DNA from: DASZMJ01 sp035551935
GTDB taxonomy: Bacteria > Planctomycetota > Planctomycetia > Isosphaerales > Isosphaeraceae
DNA: 58,751 bases
Assembly (NCBI GenBank): GCA_035551935.1
Contig: DASZMJ010000379.1
Coordinates: forward strand, 1-58,751
Reading direction: 5' to 3'
The position numbers and the translations under genes were made by a program. Shown one piece after another: positions 32,968 to 42,423 of the stretch (within the stretch, counting starts at the first letter, position 1; every line of letters starts with the position of its first letter). The notes below the pieces were generated by a model. The model made no database searches, was not told the DNA's origin, and saw only the letters and a program-made list of their open reading frames with translations.

Positions 32968-34142
32968 GGCAGGGTCTGGACCTCGACGGAGAGGACGGCC
33001 GGCAGGTCGCGGACGATGGGCGTCCAGCGGTCGCCGGCGTCGGCCGACGCGTAGACCTGCCCGCCGGTGGTGCCGAAATACACGCCGCAGGGGTCGAGCC
33101 GGTCCACGGCCATCGCGTCGCGGAGCACGTTGACGTAGCAGTCCTGCTGAGGCAGGCCGTCGGTCAAGGGCTCCCACTCGCCGCCGCCGGTCCGGCTCCG
33201 ATACACGCGCAGCTTCCCCTCGGGCGGGTAGTGCTCGGAGTCGCTCTTGATCGGCACGACGTAGACGGTGTCCGGCTCGTGGGCGTGGACGTCGATCGGG
33301 AAGCCGAAGTCGGAGGGGAGGTTGCCGCTGACCTCGCGCCAGGACTCGCCGGCGTCGTCGCTGCGCATGACGTCCCAGTGCTTCTGCATGAACAGCACGT
33401 CCGGTCGCGCGGGGTGCATGGCGATTCGGTGGACGCAGTGGCCGACCGCGGCGTCGGGGTCGGGGATGTACTGCGACCTGAGGCCGCGGTTGGCCGGCCG
33501 CCAGGTCCGGCCGCCGTCGTCGGTGCGGAAGACGCCCGCCGCCGAGATCGCGATGAAGATCCGCCCGGGATGGACCGGGTCCAGGAGGATCGTGTGCAGG
33601 CCCATCCCGCCGGCGCCGGGCTGCCAGCGAGGACCCGACTCGTGGCCCCGCAGCCCGGCCAGCTCGTTCCAGGTGCGGCCGCTGTCGTCCGAACGGAACA
33701 GGGCGGCGTCCTCCACCCCGGCGTAGACGGTATCCGGGTCGGTCAGGGACGGCTCGAGGTGCCAGACGCGCTTGAACTCCCAGGGGTGCTGGGTGCCGTC
33801 GTACCACTGGTGGGTCGTGAGCGGCCGGCCGGTCTCCGGGGAGGTGTCGTACTGGAACTTGTTGCTCTGGCCGATGGGCATGCCCTCCGGGGTGGCCGTC
33901 GGCCCGCCGCCGGGCGGCTCCCAGGTCGTGCCGCCGTCGTCCGACCGCTGGAGGATCTGGCCGAACCAGCCGCTCGTCTGCGAGGCGTAGAGCCGATCCG
34001 GGTCGGCGGGCGAGCCCTTCATGTGGTAGACCTCCCACCCCGCGAAGTGCGGCCCGTCGACCCGCCACTTGCCCCGCTTGCCGTCCGAGGTCAGGACGAA
34101 CGCCCCCTTGCGCGTGCCGACCAGGACCCGTACCCCGCTCAT
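32964..34142 (-). CDS. BNR/Asp-box beta-propeller protein (sialidase-like or sortilin-like)
   Basis: The protein is 392 residues. It has repeated Asp boxes (S-x-D-x-G-x-T-W type): RSDDGGTTW, RSDDSGRTW, RTDDGGRTW, RSDDAGESW and a terminal SADAGDRW, spread over a beta-propeller. No signal peptide is visible at the chosen start MSGVRVLVGTRKGAF, so it may be cytosolic. Start 34142 is preceded by AAGGAGG at a good distance; the longer frame to 34244 lacks this. Enzymatic sialidase residues cannot be identified with confidence, so 'WD40/BNR-like repeat protein' is safer than sialidase. It is translationally coupled to the MoaD-like gene. Confidence 0.88.
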   Translation of the reverse strand: MSGVRVLVGTRKGAFVLTSDGKRGKWRVDGPHFAGWEVYHMKGSPADPDRLYASQTSGWFGQILQRSDDGGTTWEPPGGGPTATPEGMPIGQSNKFQYDTSPETGRPLTTHQWYDGTQHPWEFKRVWHLEPSLTDPDTVYAGVEDAALFRSDDSGRTWNELAGLRGHESGPRWQPGAGGMGLHTILLDPVHPGRIFIAISAAGVFRTDDGGRTWRPANRGLRSQYIPDPDAAVGHCVHRIAMHPARPDVLFMQKHWDVMRSDDAGESWREVSGNLPSDFGFPIDVHAHEPDTVYVVPIKSDSEHYPPEGKLRVYRSRTGGGEWEPLTDGLPQQDCYVNVLRDAMAVDRLDPCGVYFGTTGGQVYASADAGDRWTPIVRDLPAVLSVEVQTLP

Positions 34143-34245
34143 CGCCACCTCCTTTGCCGGGCCGTGGAGGCCCATGCGTCTCTGCCCCTTCGCACACTCG
34201 ACGCCGTGCGTCCCCGGGGCGCCGATCGCCCCGGGGACGGCCATT

Positions 34246-34680
34246 TCACGACTTCGCGAGCCCCTCGGCCTCGGCCCGGAGCCGCCGCTCCCGCGCCCGG
34301 TGTTCGCCCATGGGGTCGCAGGGAGCGAAGTCCTCGGGGTCGAACACGGGGCGGATCTCGATCTCGGACTCGCCCGGCATCGGGTTCGGGCAGCGCTTGA
34401 CCCAGTCGATCGCCTCGTCCATCGACTCCACCCGCCAGAGCCAGAAGCCGGCGAGCAGCTCCTTCGTCTCGGCGAACGGCCCGTCGGTCACGGCGCGATC
34501 CTTGCCCGAGAACCGGACGCGGGCCCCCTTCGAGCTGGGTTGCAGCCCCTCGGCCGCGAGCAAGACGCCGGCCCGGACGAGCTCCTCGTTGTACTTGCCC
34601 ATCGCGGCGAGGAGCTGCTCGTCCGGCATCACGCCCGCCTCGGAGTCCGCGTTCGCCTTGACCATCACCATGACCTTCAT
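34246..34680 (-). CDS. YciI/DGPF-domain protein, ECF42-associated
   Basis: The protein is 144 residues. It starts MKVMVMVKANADSEAG and has the DGPFAET signature at 66-72 with the LAGFWLWRVESMDEAIDW helix after it. YciI-like proteins form a ferredoxin-like dimer with a conserved His/Asp; their reaction is unknown. DGPF proteins are the standard genomic partners of ECF42 sigma factors, encoded here 1.2 kb upstream on the same strand. GGGGG precedes the start. A perfect TGTCGA-N17-CGAC promoter match lies 62 nt upstream, so it may be a direct target of the sigma factor. Confidence 0.92.
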   Translation of the reverse strand: MKVMVMVKANADSEAGVMPDEQLLAAMGKYNEELVRAGVLLAAEGLQPSSKGARVRFSGKDRAVTDGPFAETKELLAGFWLWRVESMDEAIDWVKRCPNPMPGESEIEIRPVFDPEDFAPCDPMGEHRARERRLRAEAEGLAKS

Positions 34681-34742
34681 CGCCCGTCCCCCTTCGATCG
34701 TCGTTTCGAATCGCCGAGTCCCGATACTCGGCCCGGCATGTT

Positions 34743-34769
34743 GTCGATCGCCGACGCGCGTTCTCGACA
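34743..34769 (-). promoter_or_regulatory. Putative ECF42-type promoter of the YciI gene
   Basis: On the minus strand TGTCGA (34769-34764), 17 nt, then CGAC (34746-34743). This equals the ECF42 consensus I recall from Streptomyces: TGTCGA at -35 and CGA/TC at -10. The site is also symmetrical (TTGTCGA and TCGACAA are 7-nt inverted arms), so the plus strand carries the same TGTCGA-N17-CGAC pattern. Confidence 0.6.
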
Positions 34770-34808
34770 AGGCCCCCGTTTTTTCTCCGACCGGGCCCCG
34801 TCGCGGGA

Positions 34809-35171
34809 TCACGCCCGATCCGGGGGCAGGCCGGGGAGCTCCAGGATCGGTCGGATCTCGACGGTCCCCACGCGGGCGCCAGGAATCCGGCCGGCGATCG
34901 CGATGGCCTCGTCGAGGTCCTTCGCGTCGACCAGGAAGTAGCCGCCGAGCTGTTCGCGCGTCTCGGCGAACGGGCCGTCGGTCACGAGCCGCTTGCCGTC
35001 CCGGACCCGGACGCTCGTCGCCATCGCGACGGGCTGGAGCGGGGCGGCACCGAGGAACCGGCCCGTCGCGTGCAGGTCGTGGGTGAGCCGGGTCGACTCG
35101 ACGTAGCAATGCTCCCGCCCTTCCTCGGTCAGTGCGTCCTCCCCCATGTAGATGAGCAGCATGTATTTCAT
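34809..35171 (-). CDS. YciI/DGPF-domain protein, second copy
   Basis: The protein is 120 residues: MKYMLLIYMGEDALTEEG, then TDGPFAETREQLGGYF at 64-79 and DLDEAIAIAGRIPGA. This is the commonest DGPF form. Start 35171 is preceded by GGAGGG. It is 49 nt downstream of the DoxX gene and 128 nt upstream of the longer YciI gene. The two copies share the DGPFAET region but differ in length at the C-terminus, so they may be partners in a heterodimer or act on different substrates. Confidence 0.93.
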   Translation of the reverse strand: MKYMLLIYMGEDALTEEGREHCYVESTRLTHDLHATGRFLGAAPLQPVAMATSVRVRDGKRLVTDGPFAETREQLGGYFLVDAKDLDEAIAIAGRIPGARVGTVEIRPILELPGLPPDRA

Positions 35172-35220
35172 CCGATTCCCTCCAAGATCTTCATTGTCGC
35201 GCGATCGGTTGCCCCGCCCT

Positions 35221-35637
35221 TCACCACCGCAACGTCACGAGCGCCCGCAGGCGGGGTTCGCGCAGGTACAGGCCGCCCCAGACCATCGCGGCGACGAGAC
35301 TCGGGAAGAGGATCGGAAACACCGGCCCGCCCATCCGCAGGTGGGCCCACGTCGCCCCCCCGAGATAGCCCGTCAGCACGATGGCCCCCAGGGCTGAGGT
35401 CCTCGGGAACGCATAGACCAGCGTCGCGGCGATCAGGACGACCCCCAGGCCCGGGATGACCCATTCGGGCACATCGAGCCGGGCGCTCGCCTCCAGGACC
35501 GGCGCGAGCTTCAACACCTTCGCGACCCCGTCGAACAGCAGGAACAGCGCCGCAAACGCCGTCAGCGTCCGACCGGCCCACACCGCGAGCCCCGAGGTCG
35601 GGGCCACCCGAACGTCCGGGTCCGTGCACGTGCTCAT
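35221..35637 (-). CDS. DoxX-family membrane protein
   Basis: The protein is 138 residues with four hydrophobic helices, at about 22-37 (TLTAFAALFLLFDGVAK), 55-72, 78-96 and 105-125, the layout of DoxX/DoxD-like proteins. DoxX genes are frequent in ECF41/ECF42 neighbourhoods and are linked to oxidative or thiol stress. Start 35637 has GGAGAGG upstream. A perfect match to the ECF42 promoter lies 131 nt upstream of the start. It leads into the first YciI gene, so both may be one transcript. Confidence 0.85.
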   Translation of the reverse strand: MSTCTDPDVRVAPTSGLAVWAGRTLTAFAALFLLFDGVAKVLKLAPVLEASARLDVPEWVIPGLGVVLIAATLVYAFPRTSALGAIVLTGYLGGATWAHLRMGGPVFPILFPSLVAAMVWGGLYLREPRLRALVTLRW

Positions 35638-35768
35638 CCCGATCCTCTCCCTGCGAGACATCGTCCGGCTCAGTGAAAAGCGCCGCCCACCCAGAGGATC
35701 GCCTGCCCCGCTCCGGACGGGGCATCCCCCCGGCACCGAGGCTCCTCGACTGCACTCGTCACCCCGTA

Positions 35769-35795
35769 GTCGTCCCGCCGGGGCCCGGATCGACA
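35769..35795 (-). promoter_or_regulatory. Putative ECF42-type promoter of the DoxX-YciI unit
   Basis: Minus strand TGTCGA (35795-35790), exactly 17 nt, CGAC (35772-35769), the same hexamer, spacing and tetramer as at 34743-34769. It is in the 298-bp spacer between the sigma factor stop and the DoxX start; I see no gene in that spacer. Confidence 0.6.
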
Positions 35796-35935
35796 TCGAT
35801 TCGGAGGATTCCGCCGAAACTCAGCCGAGGTCGCGGGCCTGTCCCGACCGTCTCGACCGCGTGTACGGCTGTAAATCGTGATCCGAGGGGAACTTGGGAG
35901 CAGGCCCAGCGGGATCGGACGAGTCATCCATGCTA

Positions 35936-37186
35936 TCAGGCCAGCTCGCGAAGCCGGCGCTCGAGGAAACGGCGCTCGGGTTCTTGCCTGGCGAGGCCGA
36001 GGGCCCGGAGGTAGGAGTCCCTGGCGTCGTCGGTCCGCCCCAGCCTTCGGCAGAGGTCGGCCCGCGCCGCGTGGGCGAGGTGGTAGTCGGCCAGCTCGCC
36101 GCGTCCGAGGATGGAGTCGATGAGCTCCAGCCCGGCCCGGGGGCCGTCGCGCATCGCCACCGCGACCGCGCGGTTCAGCTCGACGACCGGGGACGGCTCG
36201 GCCCGCGCGAGCACGTCGTACAGGGCCACGATCTGCGGCCAGTCCGTCGCCGTGGCGCTCGGGGCGTCGGCGTGCACGGCCGCGATGGCCGCCTGGATCG
36301 TGTACGCGCCGAACTGCTGCGTCGCGAGCGCCCGCGCGACCAGGTCCCTGCCCTCGGCGATCCGCGACCGGTCCCAGAGCGAGCGATCCTGGTCCTCGAG
36401 CAGGATCAGGTCGCCCGTGGGGGATGTCCTGGCGGTGCGCCTCGACTCCTGGAGCAGCATCAGGGCGAGCAGGCCCGGCGCCTCAGGGTCGGGCAGGAGC
36501 CCGACGAGCAGTCGCCCCAGGCGGATCGCCTCCTCCGACAGGTCGGGCCGCGTCAGCGACTCGCCCGAGGAGGCCGAATACCCCTCGTTGAAGACGAGGT
36601 AGATCACCGACAGGACCGAATCCAGCCGCCCGGGCAGGTCGGCGAGCGCGGGGACCTCGTACGGGATCCGCGCCCCCCGGATCTTGGCCTTGCCGCGGAC
36701 GATCCGCTGGGCGATCGTCGCCGGGGCGGTCAGGAAGGCGCCGGCGATCGCCTCGGTGGTGAGGCCGCAGACCTCCCGCAAGGTCAGGGCGACCTGCGTG
36801 CCCTGCGGCAGCGCCGGATGGCAGCACGTGAAGATCAGCCGGAGGCGATCGTCCTCGACCCCATCGCCCTGCTCACCACCGGCGGCGTCCTCGACGCGAT
36901 CGATCCTCGCGGCGAGGTCCGCCAGCGCCGCGTCGAGGCGGGCCCGACGGCGCAGGGCGTCGATCGCCTTGAAGCGCCCGGCCGAGACGAGCCACGCGCG
37001 CGGATTCGACGGCACGCCCTCCCCGGGCCAGCGCTCGACCGCCGCGGCGAAGGCCTCGTGTAGGGCCTCCTCGGCGAGGTCGAAGTCGCCGAGTAGTCGG
37101 ATGAGGGTGGCGAAGACGCGACGGGACTCGGAACGGTAGACCTCGTCGACCGCTCGTCGCGCCCCATCGCCGGCGCGATCATCCAT
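35936..37186 (-). CDS. ECF42-type RNA polymerase sigma factor with C-terminal extension
   Basis: The protein is 416 residues, the usual length of ECF42 factors. Sigma-2 is at about 12-80 (RRVFATLIRLLGDFDLAEEAL, WLVSAGRFKAIDALRRRAR) and sigma-4 at about 110-165 (LTLREVCGLTTEAIAGAFL, APATIAQRIVRGKAKIR). The C-terminal 240 residues (FNEGYSASSGE, QFGAYTIQAAIAAVHA, LNRAVAVAMRDGP) form the TPR-like SnoaL-free extension typical of this group, which replaces an anti-sigma factor as the control point. ATG 37186 is chosen over 37276 because conserved sequence begins there. The DoxX and YciI genes downstream and two promoter matches support the assignment. Confidence 0.93.
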   Translation of the reverse strand: MDDRAGDGARRAVDEVYRSESRRVFATLIRLLGDFDLAEEALHEAFAAAVERWPGEGVPSNPRAWLVSAGRFKAIDALRRRARLDAALADLAARIDRVEDAAGGEQGDGVEDDRLRLIFTCCHPALPQGTQVALTLREVCGLTTEAIAGAFLTAPATIAQRIVRGKAKIRGARIPYEVPALADLPGRLDSVLSVIYLVFNEGYSASSGESLTRPDLSEEAIRLGRLLVGLLPDPEAPGLLALMLLQESRRTARTSPTGDLILLEDQDRSLWDRSRIAEGRDLVARALATQQFGAYTIQAAIAAVHADAPSATATDWPQIVALYDVLARAEPSPVVELNRAVAVAMRDGPRAGLELIDSILGRGELADYHLAHAARADLCRRLGRTDDARDSYLRALGLARQEPERRFLERRLRELA

Positions 37187-37305
37187 GGTTCCGGCACTCC
37201 GATTCGAGGCGACGTCGCGCGGGCTCACCGCGGCATCCCCGCGGCGTGCGCCCCGATCGCGGCCCGGATCTCGCATGTTCTCATGAAGACTTTATTCTGT
37301 GGTGA

Positions 37306-38733
<1,428 letters not shown>

Positions 38734-38749
38734 GGGTCGGGCCCCGCAT

Positions 38750-41700
38750 TCAATCGATGAACATGAATTCGTTGGCCATGAGGAGCACCTGTGCCAGTTG
38801 CTCCCGGGGCGAGAGCCGCGGGTCCCGCGGCCCGGCGAAGTCGCGCGCCGCGTCCCAGCTCGGGTCCGAATCCGAATCCGACCCGAGCATCCGGATCGAC
38901 GGCGCCCAGAGGAAATCGTCGCTGTTGAGACCCTCGCGGAGGTCGACGACGAAGTCGATCGTCTCGCCGGCCTCGACCTCGATCGAATCGACGTTGAATT
39001 CGGCCTGGCTGTTGTGGAGCGTCTTCGAGCCCAGGACGCCCCGGCGACCCGAGACGACCCAGCAACGGATGCCGTCGCCGGCGGCGGTCTCGTGGGACGT
39101 GGTCGATCGGATCGACACGACGCCCTTCCTCGGGGCCGTCCAGCGCCGGATGGCGGCGTGCTGGAGGTCGTTGCCCGCGTGCCCCCCCCGGGCGGTGAGC
39201 CGGACCCACCCGAGGGCGGGGTCCGGCCATTTCGGGCCGCCCCCCCACGCCGAACCGTCGAAGTGGGGGAGCGGGTGGAAGCCCGACACCCGTCCGGTGC
39301 CGGGATCGACCGCGCCGAACCCGTAGCTCCAGGCGAGGGTCTCCGGGGCCGGCGGCGATTCCGGCGGGGCCGAGTCGAGGAATGCGAGGGCCGCGGCGAG
39401 CTGGGAGTCGGTCGGCGGTCGCTGATAGACCAGGCGGTACAACCGGCGGACCGCCGCGGCCGGCTCATCGTCGCGGCAGCGGGAGGCGAGCGCCTTCGCC
39501 CGGCCGGCGAGGAACGGGTGGTTGAGCGCGAAGAGGGCCTGCTGGGGGACCGTCGTCTCGCTCCGCGCGGGGACGTGCAGGTCGGGGTTGGCGAAGTCGA
39601 AGACCCGGAGCACGCCCGGCAGGAACTGGCGATCGACGAGGCCGTAGATCGTCCGCCGGACGTTGGTCCCGCCGTCGGGGAAAAGCTCGGCCGCCCGCCC
39701 GCCGATCCGCCGGTCCAGCTCTCCCGAGGCGGCGAGGAGGCTATCTCGAACCTCCTCGAAGGTCAGCCGCCGCGGGTTCATCCTCCAGAGGAGGCGGTTC
39801 TCGGGGTCGTCGCGGACGACCCGCTCGCGCCTCGTCCGGTCGTCGGGGGCCCCGGACCCTTGCTGGTAGGCGGCCGAGAGCACGATCAGTCGATGGAGCG
39901 ACCTGGTGCTCCAGCCGTCGACGACCAGGCGCCGCGCCAGCCAGTCGAGCAGCTCGGGGTGGCTGGGCGGCTCGGCGCGGAGGCCGAAGTCGCTGGGCGT
40001 GCGGACCAGGCCGGCCCCGAAGTGGTGCATCCAGACCCGGTTGACCCAGACGCGCGCCGTCAGGGGGTTCGCGGGGTCGACGATCGCCCGCGCCAGCTCC
40101 AGGCGCCCGCTCCCGATCGAGAACGGTTTCGGGTCGGGCCCGGCGATCGCGGGGAGGAAGCGGCGGGGCACCACGTCCCCCGGGTTCGTCGGGTTCCCCC
40201 GCCGGAAGAGGCGCGGCTCGCGCAGCTCCGCGCGATCGACCAGGGCCACCGCGTACGGCGGCGCCGCCGGGGACTGGACGATCCAGCGATCCACGTCCCC
40301 CTGGAGCTTCCAGAGCCTCTCGACGGTCGGCGTGTCGAAGAACCCCTCGGTGCTGACGAGCGCCTCGTCGGGGATGCTGCAAGGCGAGCGGGGCCCGCGG
40401 AGGGCGTCCCGGAGCGCCAGGGCGTCGACGTCCGGCAAGGTCGCGGGACAGGACGATCGGCCATCCTCTTCCAGCAGGCGATCGACCCCGGCGAAGAGCG
40501 TGCCGTAGCGGTCGGCGACTTCACGGATCGTCGAGGGCGGCTCGGCGAATGCCCGGGCCACATGCCGGTTCAAGGGCGTCGGGCCTGATTGCAACAATTC
40601 CCGGGTCACCTCGGGGGCACGGGCGGAGAACTCGTCGTCGCGGAGAGCGACGAACCGCCGCCAGGGGCGGAAGATCGGGTCGTCGGCCCTGGCCGCGTCG
40701 GCCAGGAAGGCGGTCCAGCGTCGGACGAAGGCCGGGTTGAGGTCGTCCTTGCCGAGGATGACGTCGAAGCCCTCCGGCGGGATCGCCCGGAGGTTCCGCT
40801 GCGCCATCAGGTAATCGGCCACGCGGCCGCGGGCCCGCCGGGATGCCTCGGCCCATCCCGATTCGAGCGCGTCGCGGAGGGCCTTGAGCCGTTTGTCCCG
40901 CTCGTCGCGGAAGGCCCTGGGGGCCGCGTCGACATCGCCGATCGGCACCATCCGCTCGGTGCCGTTCTGGAAGACGCCGTAGAGGCCGTAGTAGTCGGCC
41001 TGCTTGATCGGGTCGTACTTGTGGTCGTGGCAACGGGCGCACGCGACGGTCAAGCCCATCGTCCCGCGGGTCAGGACGTCGATCCGGTCGTCGATGATGT
41101 CGTGCGTCACCCCGAGGAAACGGCGGCCGAGCGTCAGGAACCCCAGGGCCGCCAGGGCCGATCGATCGTCCGGCGCGACCTGGTCGGCGGCCACCTGTTG
41201 CAGGAGGAAACGGTCGTACGACATGTCCTCGTTGAAGGCCTTGACGACCCAGTCGCGATAGGACGGCGCGTGGACGAAGAACCGCTCCTCGCGGGCATAG
41301 ACGTATCCCTTGGTGTCGGAGTAGCGGGCCACGTCGAGCCAGTGCCGGGCCCAGTGCTCGCCGTATTGCGGCGACGCGAGCAGGCGGTCGACCACCCGGG
41401 CGAAGGCATCGGGATCGGGGTCGGCGACGAACGCGTCGACCTCCTCGGGGGTGGGGGGCAGGCCGGTCAGGTCGTAGGTCGCGCGGCGGATTAAGGTGCG
41501 CCGGTCGGCCGGCGGGGACGGCTCGATTCCCGCCGCCTCGAGGCGGGCGAGCACGAAGGCGTCGATCGGGGTGCGGCACCAGTCGCGGCGCCGGACCGGC
41601 GGCGGGGACGGGGCCCCGACCGGCTGGAAGGCCCAGTGGCGGCGGCGGGCCTCGTCGCTCCGGTCGGCGACCCGGGCCGCGGCCGGCCACGGGGCACCCG

Positions 41701-42052
41701 CGGCGACCCAGCGCTCCAGGGCGGCGATCTGCTCGTCGCGGAGCTTCCCTTTCGGCGGCATGCGCAGGTCGCCCCGATGCCGGACGGCGGCGATCAGCAG
41801 GCTCCGATCGGGATGGCCCGGCTCGATCGCCGGGCCCGATTCGCCCCCTTCGAGCAGGGCCGTCCGGGAATCGACCCGGAGCCCGGCCTTCTGCGTCTTG
41901 GCGCCGTGGCACTTGCCGCATCGCTCGATCAGGATCGGCCGTACTTCCTTCTCGAACGCCTCGGCATCTTCGACCGCCGACCGCGCCGATGCCGGCAAGG
42001 CGGCGAGGACCACCGCGGCCAGGAGGGGACGACCGATCCCGGATATCCTCAT
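38750..42052 (-). CDS. Planctomycete cytochrome C / DUF1549 / DUF1553 protein
   Basis: The exported protein is 1100 residues. Signal peptide 1-25. The planctomycete cytochrome C domain has RCGKCHGAKTQKAGLRVDS near 45-63 and ALERWVAAGAPWP at its end. DUF1549 is at about 140-350 (DLTGLPPTPEEVDAF, CARCHDHKYDP). DUF1553 is at about 640-900 (VWMHHFGAGLVRTPSDFGLRAEPPSH broken by family variation). Towards the C-terminus a beta-sandwich of about 120 residues (LGWVRLTARGGHAGNDLQHAA, VEAGETIDFVVDLREG) is inserted before the final EQLAQVLLMANEFMFID, which normally closes DUF1553. This is a binding-type module seen in other planctomycete members. GGAGAGGGG precedes ATG 42052. Confidence 0.93.
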   Translation of the reverse strand: MRISGIGRPLLAAVVLAALPASARSAVEDAEAFEKEVRPILIERCGKCHGAKTQKAGLRVDSRTALLEGGESGPAIEPGHPDRSLLIAAVRHRGDLRMPPKGKLRDEQIAALERWVAAGAPWPAAARVADRSDEARRRHWAFQPVGAPSPPPVRRRDWCRTPIDAFVLARLEAAGIEPSPPADRRTLIRRATYDLTGLPPTPEEVDAFVADPDPDAFARVVDRLLASPQYGEHWARHWLDVARYSDTKGYVYAREERFFVHAPSYRDWVVKAFNEDMSYDRFLLQQVAADQVAPDDRSALAALGFLTLGRRFLGVTHDIIDDRIDVLTRGTMGLTVACARCHDHKYDPIKQADYYGLYGVFQNGTERMVPIGDVDAAPRAFRDERDKRLKALRDALESGWAEASRRARGRVADYLMAQRNLRAIPPEGFDVILGKDDLNPAFVRRWTAFLADAARADDPIFRPWRRFVALRDDEFSARAPEVTRELLQSGPTPLNRHVARAFAEPPSTIREVADRYGTLFAGVDRLLEEDGRSSCPATLPDVDALALRDALRGPRSPCSIPDEALVSTEGFFDTPTVERLWKLQGDVDRWIVQSPAAPPYAVALVDRAELREPRLFRRGNPTNPGDVVPRRFLPAIAGPDPKPFSIGSGRLELARAIVDPANPLTARVWVNRVWMHHFGAGLVRTPSDFGLRAEPPSHPELLDWLARRLVVDGWSTRSLHRLIVLSAAYQQGSGAPDDRTRRERVVRDDPENRLLWRMNPRRLTFEEVRDSLLAASGELDRRIGGRAAELFPDGGTNVRRTIYGLVDRQFLPGVLRVFDFANPDLHVPARSETTVPQQALFALNHPFLAGRAKALASRCRDDEPAAAVRRLYRLVYQRPPTDSQLAAALAFLDSAPPESPPAPETLAWSYGFGAVDPGTGRVSGFHPLPHFDGSAWGGGPKWPDPALGWVRLTARGGHAGNDLQHAAIRRWTAPRKGVVSIRSTTSHETAAGDGIRCWVVSGRRGVLGSKTLHNSQAEFNVDSIEVEAGETIDFVVDLREGLNSDDFLWAPSIRMLGSDSDSDPSWDAARDFAGPRDPRLSPREQLAQVLLMANEFMFID

Positions 42053-42129
42053 CGCCCCTCTCCGCGGTTTCCAGGTCCGACCGTCAACCAGGCCGGATTG
42101 TACCATCTTCGACGAGCCGCCACCCGCCT

Positions 42130-42306
42130 TCATGGGTCGCCGATGCCCCCGTGTTTCTCGGCGAGGCCCTCGAATGCCGCGCGGAGCCGCTTGGCATTCT
42201 TGTCGAGCGCCGAGGGCCAAACCTGGACCGGTCGCCGTCCTGCTCTTTGAAGCCTCGCGATGGCGCGCAGAGCGTCCCAGAACGAATCGTCCGGAGGGAG
42301 TACGGC
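42130..42306 (-). pseudogene. Possible gene remnant, C-terminal fragment of an unknown small protein
   Basis: On the minus strand a frame closed by TGA at 42132-42130 reads LPPDDSFWDALRAIARLQRA, then RRPVQVWPSALDKNAKRLR and ends EKHGGIGDP. The composition is protein-like (balanced, helical), unlike the arginine/proline-rich frames around it. No ATG, GTG or TTG start is present before the upstream stop at 42378-42376, so the 5' end is lost or the start is unusual. It occupies the 371-bp spacer between the cytochrome/DUF1553 gene and the VioB-like pair. I do not recognise the family. Confidence 0.35.
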
Positions 42307-42423
42307 CAGGCGGGAGGGGCGGCGGTTGCGCCGGGGCCTGGGCGTGGCGGCCCCTTGACTGGGAACGACCGGGCATTACAAGAGGACGTGCTGACAACGC
42401 TCCATCGAACAGACTGGGCGATT

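Noticed and set aside
32964..34142. Assignment as a true sialidase
   Set aside because: Asp boxes occur in many non-enzymatic propellers and I could not place the catalytic arginine triad or nucleophile.
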